Below, in pieces: positions 33,584-42,193 of a stretch of 64,000 nt of DNA. This DNA is from CAVQGZ01 sp942491665. GTDB lineage: Bacteria > Actinomycetota > Actinomycetes > Jiangellales > Jiangellaceae. Location: contig CALOBR010000007.1 of the NCBI GenBank assembly GCA_942491665.1, forward strand, positions 1 through 64,000, given 5' to 3'. How positions within the stretch are numbered: position 1 is the stretch's first letter; each line of letters starts with the position of its first letter. Both the position numbers and the translations under genes were made by a program. The notes under the pieces are model-generated. The model made no database searches and was not told the DNA's origin. It saw only the letters and a list, made by a program, of their open reading frames with translations.

Positions 33584-36500
33584 GTGCGACCTGCGACTCG
33601 TCGGCGTCTGAGCACAGTGGTTTCGGTGGGACTGGTGGCAGGGCTGGCGGTGGTGGCCCCCACCGGCGCCAGTGCGGCTCCCCCGGCCACGGTCGTCTTC
33701 GACGACATGGAGCATGGAGACCCGTTCGGCAACGGCTGGTTCGCGTTCAACGGGGAGGTTGGCGGTGGGGGAATCAGCCCGAACGGCGCCGACGTGCCAC
33801 CGGTCGGGGGTGGGTCGTTCTCGCTGGAGACCGGCTGGGGGTCGGGTGGCACACCAGGCTTCTACGGTGGGTTCGGGCGCGGGTTCGCCGTCGACACGAG
33901 TGGCACGCAGCACTTCAACGTCTGGATCAATCCCACCGCCGGGCAGTCCTACACACTCGAGTTGAACCTTCAGGAGGCTGGCGCCGACCCGGACGAGTTC
34001 CAGTTCGACTGTGTCGTCTCCGACAGCGGCCCGTGTGCGGTCAGCGGTGCCGGCTGGCAGCTGGTGTCGATCCCTCTGGGTGACTTCTCCGACGACAACT
34101 CGAGCATGGGAACCGGCGACGGCAGTCTGGACACCGCGCTGGCGGCCGTGGTCGTAGTGGTTGTCGGCACGGGCGCCGACGTCAACTTCCGCACCGACTA
34201 TTGGGCTTTCAGTGCCGGACCGCTCGTGCCGCGGACAGTCGTTGACGACTTCGAGAACGGCTTGCCGGACGGTGTGGACGCGGACGGAGCCCCCCTGGGC
34301 TTCTACACGTTCCAGGGTGCGGGCAGCAGCATCGAGATCACGACGGAGCTGACACCCCCGGCGCCCACTCTGCCGGAGGTCGGCGAGCCGAACAACGTCT
34401 TGACGATGGACGTCGATTCCACGTCGTTCGCGGGTTTCATCCACGCCTTCGAGAACGACGCGGTCGACACGTGGGTGCCTCAGGACTGGTCGAGGAACGA
34501 GGGAGTGTCGTTCTGGATGTACGGGCAGAACTCAGGTGCCCAGCTGTTCATCGACATCCTCGACAACCGCACGCCCGGCTCCACGACGGACGACGCCGAG
34601 CGATTCACCGTTCCGTTCGTGGACGACTTCTCCGGCTGGCAGCTGCTTGAGTTCCCGTTCGCCGACTTCGTCCGCAAGGAGATCGGCAACGGTGCACCCA
34701 ACGACGGCCTCGGACTCGTCGAGATGCATGGGTACGCGCTCGGGGCGCTGGGTACGGGCGGCCCGCAGACCTTCTATGTCGACGAGGTCAGCGTCTACGG
34801 GGTGGGAGAGCCACCTGCCCTGGCTGTCAACTTCTCCCAGCAGAACACCTTCATCGAGGAGGGCACGACCGGGCAGGTCGGCGTCCGGCTGAACCGTCCG
34901 ATGGGTCCGGACGATCCTGCCGAGCTGAAGATCGACTATGCGACCGAGCGGTCGAACGGGGTACCGGGCGAGGACTTCACCCCGACCTCCGGCACGCTGA
35001 CCTTCGTCAACGGAGGGCCGAGCGAGCTGTTCTTCTCTGTCGAGACGTTCGACAACACCAAGTTTATCGGTGACAAGCAGATCGTCATCCGCCTGACCAA
35101 CCCCGTCGACGTGGAGCGCGGAGCCCTGTTCCAGGGCTCGGTGCTCATCGACGACAACGACGACTTCGACCCCAAGTTGCTCGACGACTTCGAGCAGGGC
35201 GCCTTCCTGTGGGACGCCGAAGGAACGGTCGACATCGACGCCCAGCGGGTCCAGGTCGGCGACGCCGACGAGCGTCCCGGCCAGGACCAGGTCGAGAACA
35301 TCGGCGACGTCACGTCCTCTGCCTCATCTGTGGACAAGAAGGCCTTCGACAAGGCGGAGCGCGACGTTCGACAGCTGGAGCGTGCGGGAACCCCGCAGGA
35401 GCAGATCGACGAGATCGTGGCATCCGCAGCGGACTGGGCGAGGGACGCCGTCGAGATCGCAACGCTCAACGGAGGCGACGAGAAGCGGCTCGATCGGGCC
35501 GAGCGCAGGATCGCCCAGGCGGAGAAGGCCGCATCTGCGGGCCGCGCCAGCAAGGCGGTGCAGGACTACCGCAAGGCGTGGCAGGAGGCGACCAAGGCGC
35601 TCGACGCGCTGGCCAAGCAGGGTGAGTCGGTCTCTGCCGGTTCCATCGTGCGGGACTTCCCCATTGGCCAGGACTGGACAGGCACCGAGAGCCTCGACTT
35701 CTGGTTCAAGGGCACCGGCAACGGCGACCCGGTCACCGTCACCCTCAAGGACAACCGCACCCCCGACCCCGGCCCGTCCGGCTGGGATCTGGCGTGGGCC
35801 GACGAGTTCGACGACCCCGCCGGCACCCCACCGAACCCGGCCAACTGGGCCTACGAGATCGGTGACACCACCCCCGACGGCAAGAACGGCTGGGGCAACG
35901 AGGAGCTCCAGTACTACACCGACGACCCCGACAACGCGGCCACCGACGGCGACGGCAACCTCGTCATCACCCTGGACGAGGCCGACGGGTCGCAGGAGTG
36001 CTACTACGGGCCGTGCGAGTTCGAGTCAGCACGCCTGATCACGCAGAACAAGGCTGAGTTCGCCTACGGGCGCATCGAGTCTCGTCTGCAGGTGCCGACC
36101 GGCGGCAACGGCCTCTGGCCGGCCTTCTGGAGCCTCGGCACCGACATCACCTACAACCCATGGCCGGGCGCCGGCGAGATCGACGTCATGGAATACGTGA
36201 GCCGTATCCCCAACGAGATCTTCGGCACCATCCACGGCCCCGGCTACAACGGTGGCGGCAGCTTCAGCGGCATCTACGACTTCGGCGAGCGGGTGGACCT
36301 CGGCTACCACACGTTCACCGTCGAATGGGAGCCCAACCTCATCACCTGGTACGTCGACGGCATCCAGTACCACCAGGCGACACCCGCGGATGTTCCCGGG
36401 CCATGGGTCTTCGAGAAGCCGTTCTTCCTCCTGCTCAACTTCGCCATCGGCGGCAACTTCGGGGGCGCCGTCGACCCGGCCAACACGTACCCGCAGGAGT

Positions 36501-37654
36501 ATCTGGTCGACTACGTCCGCGTCTACCAGGGGCCGGACACCGCCGAGCGGTTCGAGGCGACCTTCACCGACAGCTCCACCGACTGGCAGCAGGTCTCGAT
36601 CCCGGTCACGGACTTCGTCCGGAGCGGCAAGCAGCCCGCTAGCGCTCCCGACGACGGGCTCGGTCTGGACGAAATCTGGGGCTACTCCGTCGACCTGGCG
36701 TACCCGGCGTCCGGCGGCGTCAAGGTCGACCTCGTACGGCGCACGCCAGTACCGCCCCCCACCGACCTCGTCGTGACGACCCTGGCCGACAGTGGAGCCG
36801 GCTCGCTGCGCGACGCGATCGGGCGCATCGCCGATGGCGGGACGATCACCTTCGACCCGTCGCTGGCAGACGGCACGGTCACGCTGACGTCCGGGCAGAT
36901 CACCGCCGAGCGCTCGGTCACCGTCGACGGACCCGATGCGAAACCGGTGACGATCAGCGGAGACGGCGCATCCCGCGTCCTTCAGGTCAACGCCGGGGCA
37001 GAGGTGACCATGGACGACCTGGTCATCAGCGACGGCGTCGCGGCGCCGCAGGGCGGCGGGATCCTGAACTACGGCGACCTGAGCCTCGACCGCGTCGTGG
37101 TGACCAACAACTTGGAGAACAGCGGCGGCGCCGCCGCCTTCGACCTAGGCGGAGGCGGCATCTACAACGGTGACGGCGCGTCGCTGTCGCTGACCGACAG
37201 CACCGTCAGCGACAACGCCACCCTGGGTCAGCCGGGGGGCGGCGTCTACGGGTTCTTCAACAGCACGATCAACGTCACCCGCAGCACTATCAGCGGCAAC
37301 GTCGGCGGAGACGTCGCCGGCGGTCTACGCACTCTCGGCGACGCCACCATCATCGCGAGCACAATCAGCGACAACACCTCGACCGGCTGGCACGGGGGCG
37401 GCATCTTCGCCACCGACGGCACCGTCGTGATCGAAGACAGCTCGATCGTCGACAACATCGCCGTACCGGCAGGCACCGCCGGCGGCATCATGGTGGCTAC
37501 GTTCGGTGCGCCGGTCCTGGTCACCGTCGAGAACAGCATCATCACCGGCAACGTCTCCAAGAACTGCCAGATCGAGGGGGATCCCGCGGTTGCCGTCCTA
37601 ACCCTGCTGGGTGACAACACCATCGACGACGGGAGCTGCGCGCCCCCTCCCTGA
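33584..37654 (+). CDS. Large secreted GH16 beta-glucanase with nested carbohydrate-binding domains
   Basis: A 1356-aa exported protein. Signal peptide near 1-35 (LSTVVSVGLVAGLAVVAPTG). Domains: CIA30/CBM-like sandwich (about 40-210), a second one (about 215-405), a Calx-beta-like domain (about 410-520), then a third sandwich starting LLDDFEQG near 528. That third domain is interrupted first by an Ala/Glu/Lys-rich helical hairpin (about 583-685) and then by the GH16 catalytic domain (about 733-983) with GEIDVMEYV (nucleophile E865, D867, acid/base E870). It resumes at DTAERFEATF and ends near 1053. Residues 1061-1355 form a right-handed beta-helix that begins TTLADSGAGSLRDAI. GH16 enzymes cut laminarin-type beta-glucans. 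The start is GTG 33584 with GAAGGAGG upstream. No anchor is seen. Confidence 0.92.
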   Translation: MRPATRRRLSTVVSVGLVAGLAVVAPTGASAAPPATVVFDDMEHGDPFGNGWFAFNGEVGGGGISPNGADVPPVGGGSFSLETGWGSGGTPGFYGGFGRGFAVDTSGTQHFNVWINPTAGQSYTLELNLQEAGADPDEFQFDCVVSDSGPCAVSGAGWQLVSIPLGDFSDDNSSMGTGDGSLDTALAAVVVVVVGTGADVNFRTDYWAFSAGPLVPRTVVDDFENGLPDGVDADGAPLGFYTFQGAGSSIEITTELTPPAPTLPEVGEPNNVLTMDVDSTSFAGFIHAFENDAVDTWVPQDWSRNEGVSFWMYGQNSGAQLFIDILDNRTPGSTTDDAERFTVPFVDDFSGWQLLEFPFADFVRKEIGNGAPNDGLGLVEMHGYALGALGTGGPQTFYVDEVSVYGVGEPPALAVNFSQQNTFIEEGTTGQVGVRLNRPMGPDDPAELKIDYATERSNGVPGEDFTPTSGTLTFVNGGPSELFFSVETFDNTKFIGDKQIVIRLTNPVDVERGALFQGSVLIDDNDDFDPKLLDDFEQGAFLWDAEGTVDIDAQRVQVGDADERPGQDQVENIGDVTSSASSVDKKAFDKAERDVRQLERAGTPQEQIDEIVASAADWARDAVEIATLNGGDEKRLDRAERRIAQAEKAASAGRASKAVQDYRKAWQEATKALDALAKQGESVSAGSIVRDFPIGQDWTGTESLDFWFKGTGNGDPVTVTLKDNRTPDPGPSGWDLAWADEFDDPAGTPPNPANWAYEIGDTTPDGKNGWGNEELQYYTDDPDNAATDGDGNLVITLDEADGSQECYYGPCEFESARLITQNKAEFAYGRIESRLQVPTGGNGLWPAFWSLGTDITYNPWPGAGEIDVMEYVSRIPNEIFGTIHGPGYNGGGSFSGIYDFGERVDLGYHTFTVEWEPNLITWYVDGIQYHQATPADVPGPWVFEKPFFLLLNFAIGGNFGGAVDPANTYPQEYLVDYVRVYQGPDTAERFEATFTDSSTDWQQVSIPVTDFVRSGKQPASAPDDGLGLDEIWGYSVDLAYPASGGVKVDLVRRTPVPPPTDLVVTTLADSGAGSLRDAIGRIADGGTITFDPSLADGTVTLTSGQITAERSVTVDGPDAKPVTISGDGASRVLQVNAGAEVTMDDLVISDGVAAPQGGGILNYGDLSLDRVVVTNNLENSGGAAAFDLGGGGIYNGDGASLSLTDSTVSDNATLGQPGGGVYGFFNSTINVTRSTISGNVGGDVAGGLRTLGDATIIASTISDNTSTGWHGGGIFATDGTVVIEDSSIVDNIAVPAGTAGGIMVATFGAPVLVTVENSIITGNVSKNCQIEGDPAVAVLTLLGDNTIDDGSCAPPP

Positions 37655-38376
37655 TTCGGGAGAGCCACCGGTCACGCGCGAGAGTGAGAGGCTTGGGCGA
37701 CGGTGGCCGACAGGGCGGTGGCGCCGCATCTTCATGAGGGAAAGCCGCGTTGTGTCCGGACCTCCGGAAAGCCGGCAAACGACCCGGGGACCTCGACCAC
37801 GAACACGGCATCGCCACGGCCGACGTGCTCATCAGCCGAACCTACGTGGTCGCCGGAATCGGGCTCCTCATCGGCGCATCGCACGGCCACTTCGGGGGGA
37901 GTGGGTCCCCGGCGCCACCTGGCCAACCACGCCGTTGGGGAGGCACACGGGCGGGGGCGGGCGACCGGACGCGGCCGGGGGGGGGGAGGGGGCGTGGGGC
38001 TGTGCGTCCGGGCGGGGCGGGGCGGCGAGCGGCCGTGGGGAGTCGGGGTCTGGGGGGGAGCTAGGGGCGTCCCTGGGCGAAGTGACGCGGGTCTTCAACC
38101 CTTCAGAGGACGTCCTGCGATTGCCCTCAACTCGGCTGTGCGAGCGTTCGCATGCGGGAGCGCGGGCGGGCGCGGTCGAGGTTGGGACGAGGCCGGGGTA
38201 GGCCGGGGGACTGGTCACGTTGGGTGCGATGGGGGAGTGCTGAGCGTCGTTGTTCCACGTCCGCGCCCTCGTCTGCGTACTTCGGGCGAGGGCAGGGTGG
38301 GCCGTGCTGATCCTTGCTGTTGTCTGCGCCCTCCGCGCTTGGGCGGCGTCGGCGCGGTGATGGAGGTGCCGTGGCC
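37655..38376. other. Gene-free, G-rich stretch
   Basis: No convincing gene. 37945-38062 is strongly G-rich on this strand, with a run of ten G at 37977-37986 and many GGGG tracts capable of forming quadruplexes. A hairpin-repeat copy follows at 38067-38091. Confidence 0.55.
38067..38091 (+). repeat. Hairpin repeat, copy 18 (last recognised)
   Basis: GCGTCCCTGGGCGAAGTG closing with ACGCGGG, the short variant seen in copy 15. No copy is recognised to the right of this point. Confidence 0.6.
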
Positions 38377-39606
38377 TCAGGGCAGGCCGGCCCGGTCGAA
38401 CTCCTGCTGGAGTCGGGGGCGGCGGCGATGGGTCTGGCGCAGCTCGGCGATCAGATCGTCGACGTGTGCCTCCTGTTCGGTGTTCGCGGCGAGTCTGCGC
38501 ATGGTCGCCAGTCGCCGGGCGGCGAGGCGGTAGTGCTGGGCGCTGGTCTGGACCAGCTCGTGCTCGACGAGTCGGTGGTGGATGGGCAGGACGGCGATCG
38601 GGTCGACCTTCTGGTATGCCTTGGCCAGGTCGCTCCAGGTGTGGTCGCTGTCGAGCCCGAGCTCGTGGGCGAGCTTCCAGGCCAGGTCGGTGTCCTTGAG
38701 GGTCGTCAAGGCGAAGAGCACCGCGTCGCTGGGCTGCGCGGCCAGGGTGGCCATCACCTCCTCTGCGTCGTCGGGCCAGGTCTGGCCGGCGGCGGTGTGG
38801 AGGCGGGCGGCTGTGGTAGACGATGGCCAGCGCCGGAACACCCACAGGCGGGCCGGGAGTGACTGCCCCGGGCGGTGCTGGTCGAGCAGCCGGCACCAGT
38901 AGTCGGCCGCCGTCAGTGCCTGGTGGCCACGGTCCATTTCGGCTGCCTGCTTGGCCCAGTCGAGGGCGAGGTCGATCTCGCCGATCTCCTCGAACGCCTC
39001 GGCGGTGTCCTGCAGCCAGGCCGCGACGCGGCGGTCACGGGCGTGGGTGCGGATGATCGCGTCGATGTCGCGGTCGAGGACGGCGAGGCGTTGGGCGTTC
39101 CATTCCAGGGTGAACCAGTCATGGGAGTGGGGGGAGGTCCAGCGGTCCGCATCGCTGGGTCGTGGTCCGAGACGCTGCTGGATCTGGGCGAGCCGAGCGC
39201 GGTAGGTGCGCATCCCGGTCTCGCCGAGTGCTGGGGCGTAGGCCACCGGGTCGAGCTCGAAGTAGTCGACGTCGCCGTCGAACTGGAACTTGATCAGCCA
39301 GTCGACCAGCCTGCCTGCCGGTACCCGCGCTGCGGCGGCGGTCTCCGGGTGCAGGTCGAGCAGTCGGCGGCAGGCGTCGCCGATGATGCCGCTGGAGTCA
39401 TCGGCCCGCGCGATCACCTTCACCGCGCTGGCGAGCGCCTTGTGGGTGACGGCGTACACCTCGGCTGGGTCGGTGTCGGGGATCGCCGCTTCGAGGATGT
39501 CGATGGCCTGGTGCATCTGCCGGCCATGCTCGTTCGCCGCTCCCCACCGCCACAGGTCGGCACGGGTCCGAATCAACGGCAACACAGCGTCCGCGAGGCC
39601 GCTCAT
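38377..39606 (-). CDS. DUF6880-like helical-repeat protein
   Basis: A 409-aa soluble, mostly alpha-helical protein, TPR-like in the second half (AWLQDTAEAFEEIGEIDLAL, DWAKQAAEMDRGHQALTAAD, YWCRLLDQHRPGQ). The N-terminal part ADLWRWGAANEHGRQMHQAI and ARADDSSGIIGDACRRLLDL recall proteins annotated as DUF6880, some linked to SWIM zinc-finger genes. Biochemical role unknown. The start is ATG 39606 with GGAGG upstream; the longer frame upstream is not conserved-looking. It lies 90 bp from the DUF5615 toxin gene on the same strand. Confidence 0.7.
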   Translation of the reverse strand: MSGLADAVLPLIRTRADLWRWGAANEHGRQMHQAIDILEAAIPDTDPAEVYAVTHKALASAVKVIARADDSSGIIGDACRRLLDLHPETAAAARVPAGRLVDWLIKFQFDGDVDYFELDPVAYAPALGETGMRTYRARLAQIQQRLGPRPSDADRWTSPHSHDWFTLEWNAQRLAVLDRDIDAIIRTHARDRRVAAWLQDTAEAFEEIGEIDLALDWAKQAAEMDRGHQALTAADYWCRLLDQHRPGQSLPARLWVFRRWPSSTTAARLHTAAGQTWPDDAEEVMATLAAQPSDAVLFALTTLKDTDLAWKLAHELGLDSDHTWSDLAKAYQKVDPIAVLPIHHRLVEHELVQTSAQHYRLAARRLATMRRLAANTEQEAHVDDLIAELRQTHRRRPRLQQEFDRAGLP

Positions 39607-39695
39607 CCGGCGCCTCCGTCCACCGGGTGGGCATGACAGCCGGAGGCCAGTGTTGGTCGGTGGCGCACGACGTAGATCCGATCTGGTGTTCGCGG

Positions 39696-40064
39696 TCACT
39701 CGGGCCTGATGGGCAGCAGCGTCAGCCGGTGCTTGGTGGGGTCGATGGTGACCAGTGCGCCGGTGTCCAGATGGGGCTGGGCGGCATCGATGGCGGCCAG
39801 GAGCGCAGGGCCAAGATCGTCGGGCAGGACGGCCTGGGTGCGGAACTGGATCACCGAGGTGGTGAGTCCCTCGCGAGCCAGCAGGGTGCCGAAGTCGAGA
39901 TCCTGGGTCAGGATCACCTGCTCGTGCCGGGCGGCGTAGGCGAGGAGCTGGTCGTCTGGTGCGTCGCCGGGCCCGATGGTGGACCAGTGCTGCGCGTGGT
40001 GGCCGGCGTGGGTGAGGTAGTCGACCCAGCCAGGGCTGAGGTTCATGTCGATGAGGAACCTCAT
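39696..40064 (-). CDS. DUF5615 PIN-like toxin
   Basis: A 122-aa PIN-like protein: MRFLIDMNLSPGWVDYL with the first metal Asp, GHHAQHWSTIGPGDAPDDQL with the middle acids, and VILTQDLDFGTLLA with the last acids. This is the Mut7-C/DUF5615 RNase fold, commonly paired with DUF433 antitoxins. The ATG 40064 overlaps the antitoxin stop as ATGA, so translation is coupled. Length is typical. Confidence 0.88.
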   Translation of the reverse strand: MRFLIDMNLSPGWVDYLTHAGHHAQHWSTIGPGDAPDDQLLAYAARHEQVILTQDLDFGTLLAREGLTTSVIQFRTQAVLPDDLGPALLAAIDAAQPHLDTGALVTIDPTKHRLTLLPIRPE

Positions 40065-40288
40065 GCGGCAGGAAGTGGGATCTCGATCTCTTCCACGCGC
40101 CAGGCGGCGTAGGACAGGGCTTGGCGGACGTCGTCGGTGGTGAGGTAGGTGTAGGCGGTGGTGATGTCGTCCACGGTGGAGCCGGTGGCGATCAGACCGA
40201 CGATGGTGCCGACGGTGACGCGGGTGCCGCGGATGCAGGGCTTGCCGCCCATGACATCCACCGAGCGGGTGATCCGGTCGAAGGTCAT
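40061..40288 (-). CDS. DUF433 antitoxin
   Basis: A 75-aa protein with the DUF433 pattern: ITRSVDVMGGKPCIRGTRVT, VGTIVGLIATGSTVDDITT, AYTYLTTDDVRQALSYAA. It has an HTH-like fold and should both bind DNA and neutralise the downstream PIN-like toxin. The start is ATG 40288; the longer in-frame start at 40309 is less likely. Overlaps the toxin start. Confidence 0.88.
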   Translation of the reverse strand: MTFDRITRSVDVMGGKPCIRGTRVTVGTIVGLIATGSTVDDITTAYTYLTTDDVRQALSYAAWRVEEIEIPLPAA

Positions 40289-40386
40289 GTTCCCAACGAT
40301 AGGGCCCACGGACGCCGATCGGGCCGACCGTCACCTGTGGCTGCCATGAGGACGCGCTTCCTTGGCGAGAGCCGCGTCGCGCCGGG

Positions 40387-40552
40387 TGAGACTCACGTAG
40401 GCCCCGGTAGTCCCGTCGGGACCCTATTCGATACGGATCTCCGCGGACGTGGCTGAACGCCGACGGACGATCGACCGCTCTGAACAGCATCGATGCGAAC
40501 GTTGGTGAACGGTGCTGGACGGTCTGCGATCCCTGGGGGTCAAGGGGTCGTG
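40387..40552. repeat. Diverged att-type direct repeat, left copy
   Basis: Similar in order to 46081-46258: GAGACTCACGT, GGGACCCTATTCG, GGACGTGGCTGAACGCCGAC, GCGAACGTTGGTGAACG and GATCCCTGGGGGTCAAGGGG in the same sequence and orientation. Confidence 0.7.
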
Positions 40553-40577
40553 GGTTCGAATCCCGCCGTCCCGACAG
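40528..40577 (+). other. tRNA 3'-end-like attachment site
   Basis: GATCCCTGGGGGTCAAGGGG followed by a T-arm: GTGGG stem, TTCGAAT loop and CCCGC stem, then CGTCCCGAC as acceptor end. No 5' half, D-arm or anticodon arm can be found upstream, so it is not a tRNA gene. Integrases of actinobacterial elements often use tRNA 3' ends; the tyrosine recombinase gene lies 350 bp away. Confidence 0.65.
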
Positions 40578-40925
40578 AGAATCGCAGTTCAGGGGCCTGT
40601 TTCAGCTCTGCTCGACTCGACGAGCTGAAGGTTGGGGACCCATTCGGGACCCTACTGTCGTCGCGGACTGTGCTGGACGCCGGCGGACGACGTCGGACGG
40701 CAGCGCCGCCTCTCCGGCTCCAGAGCCTGGACCTGGGTGAACGGGCACGCACCAGCCTGAACCTCGTGACCCCTTGACAGATAGATCCGGGCGAATCGCG
40801 TCCGCAGCCGTGTCCTGGTCCTGGCCAGGGTGTCGACGGTGCTCGTTCGGTGACGTCGCGGCACTGAGTGATCGCGTAACCCGGTGCGCTCGCCAGCGCG
40901 AGGGCGGGTGCTCGTAGCCCTACGG

Positions 40926-41975
40926 CTACTGGGGGGTGGCCAGAGCGGTCATGGCGTGCACGTGTCGGGTGCGTACGGATTGGAGGGGGTGGCGGTAGAT
41001 GTCGGCGGTGATGGTGACCGAGCGGTGCCCGAGGGTGTCGGCGATGTCTTCGAGCGGAACCCCGGCGTCCGACAGCAGGCTGTCGGTGGCGTGGCGCAGC
41101 TGGTGAGGGTGCACGTGTCCGATGCCGGCGTCGTTGGCGATGCGGGTCAGGGCGCGGCGCACGTTGGAGGGGTCGAGCGGTGCGCCGGTGTCGGTGGTGA
41201 ACACCAGCAGCTGCGGGTTCGACCAGGCCGGGCCCGCAGCCCGCCGGTCCTTGTCTTGGCGGGTCTGCTGCTCGCCCAGGGCGGTGATGCAGGGTTCGGG
41301 GAGTGCCAGGGTCCGCCGGGAGGACGCGGTCTTCGGCGGGGCGAGGGTCAGGGTGCCATCGGGTAGTCGGCGCAGGGAGTGGTCGACGGTGAGGGTGGGC
41401 GGGTCGGTGTCGAGGTGGACATGCGGCCAGGTGAGTCCGGTGGCCTCGCCCGGGCGGAGCCCGAGCAGCAGCGACACGGTGATCAGGGGCCCGTACCGCT
41501 CACCCCGGGTGGCCTGCAGCGGGCTGCGTGCCTGGTCGACGGTGAGGGCGCCGCGGGGCTTGGTGGAGGCGGCGTAGCCACGGTCGGCCATGCCGTCGAG
41601 CAGGGCTTCGACGTACTCGACGGTCAGGTCGTCGGCGCGGGCCTCCCCGAGGGCGGGCTGGACGTGTGTGCCGAGCACGGTGGCGTAGTTCGCCCGGGTC
41701 CCGGGGCTGCTGGCGCTGGTGGGCAGCCCGCGCTGCAGCCACAACTCGACCAGCTCGCTGATGGTTTGGTGGCGTTGGGTGAGGTCGACCCCGGCCTGAT
41801 GCTTGTCCCGCAGCTGTTCGAGCTTGCGCCGCGCCTCGGCCCGGGTCGGGGCGGTCGCCTTCACCCGCACCCGCTTGCCGGCCGGGGTGATCCCCAGGTT
41901 GAGCCGGGCCACCCACCGCTCGGCGTTCGTGTCGTAGGTGATGGAGCCTGACCCCTTGTCCCGCCGTTGCCCCAC
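40926..41975 (-). CDS. Tyrosine recombinase (phage-type integrase) with apparent internal deletion
   Basis: A 349-aa site-specific recombinase. N-terminal arm-binding (AP2-like) region SGSITYDTNAERWVARLNLG, SAM-like core-binding domain with SELVELWLQRG and NYATVLGTHVQPALG, then the catalytic domain with R174 (LGLRPGEATGL), K215 region, H291/R294 (HQLRH), H317 (LGHRS) and nucleophile Y327 (ADIYRH). Between residues 130 and 145 the core-binding domain jumps from MADRGYAAST to RGALTVDQAR; related integrases have a further helix of roughly 40-50 residues there, so part may be deleted in frame. All catalytic residues remain. Adjacent to the attachment site. Confidence 0.88.
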   Translation of the reverse strand: MGQRRDKGSGSITYDTNAERWVARLNLGITPAGKRVRVKATAPTRAEARRKLEQLRDKHQAGVDLTQRHQTISELVELWLQRGLPTSASSPGTRANYATVLGTHVQPALGEARADDLTVEYVEALLDGMADRGYAASTKPRGALTVDQARSPLQATRGERYGPLITVSLLLGLRPGEATGLTWPHVHLDTDPPTLTVDHSLRRLPDGTLTLAPPKTASSRRTLALPEPCITALGEQQTRQDKDRRAAGPAWSNPQLLVFTTDTGAPLDPSNVRRALTRIANDAGIGHVHPHQLRHATDSLLSDAGVPLEDIADTLGHRSVTITADIYRHPLQSVRTRHVHAMTALATPQ

Positions 41976-42193
41976 ACGCCCACTCGACGCGTCGACGCCT
42001 ACGTCGTCGGGACCCTACCCCGAGCAAGCCGGCCGTCCCTCGGCGCCGGATAGAGACACCACCGAGCCTTCTCGGTGGCGCCCCGGGGGCAGCAGTCATC
42101 CGCCGGAGCACGGGCTCAGCGGAGCGACCCAGAAACGCGCGCATCGCGGCTACCTGCGGTCGTTGCGTGCTGCTGGCCCGACGGTGTTGGTGA

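Larger units (their letters stand above)
40289..40925. other. Gene-free stretch carrying attachment-site sequences
   Basis: Contains the left member of a diverged direct repeat of about 170 bp (40387-40552), the tRNA 3'-end-like sequence (40528-40577), and a third partial copy of the ACCCATTCGGGACCCT motif near 40640. No gene supported. Confidence 0.6.

Noticed and set aside
181..38091. Classical integron attC array or CRISPR array
   Set aside because: No GTTRRRY core sites, no IntI gene in the window, and spacing of repeats is gene-sized and irregular with no short unique spacers or cas genes.
37703..38533. Open frames in the G-rich stretch as a gene
   Set aside because: Glycine/arginine low complexity caused by G runs; no domain and no consistent start.
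39607..39699. Longer N-terminus for the DUF6880-like protein
   Set aside because: The extension is Arg/Pro-rich, and ATG 39606 has a GGAGG ribosome site at good spacing.
40497..40580. Complete tRNA gene
   Set aside because: Only the T-arm and acceptor end are present; no D-arm, anticodon arm or 5' acceptor strand.
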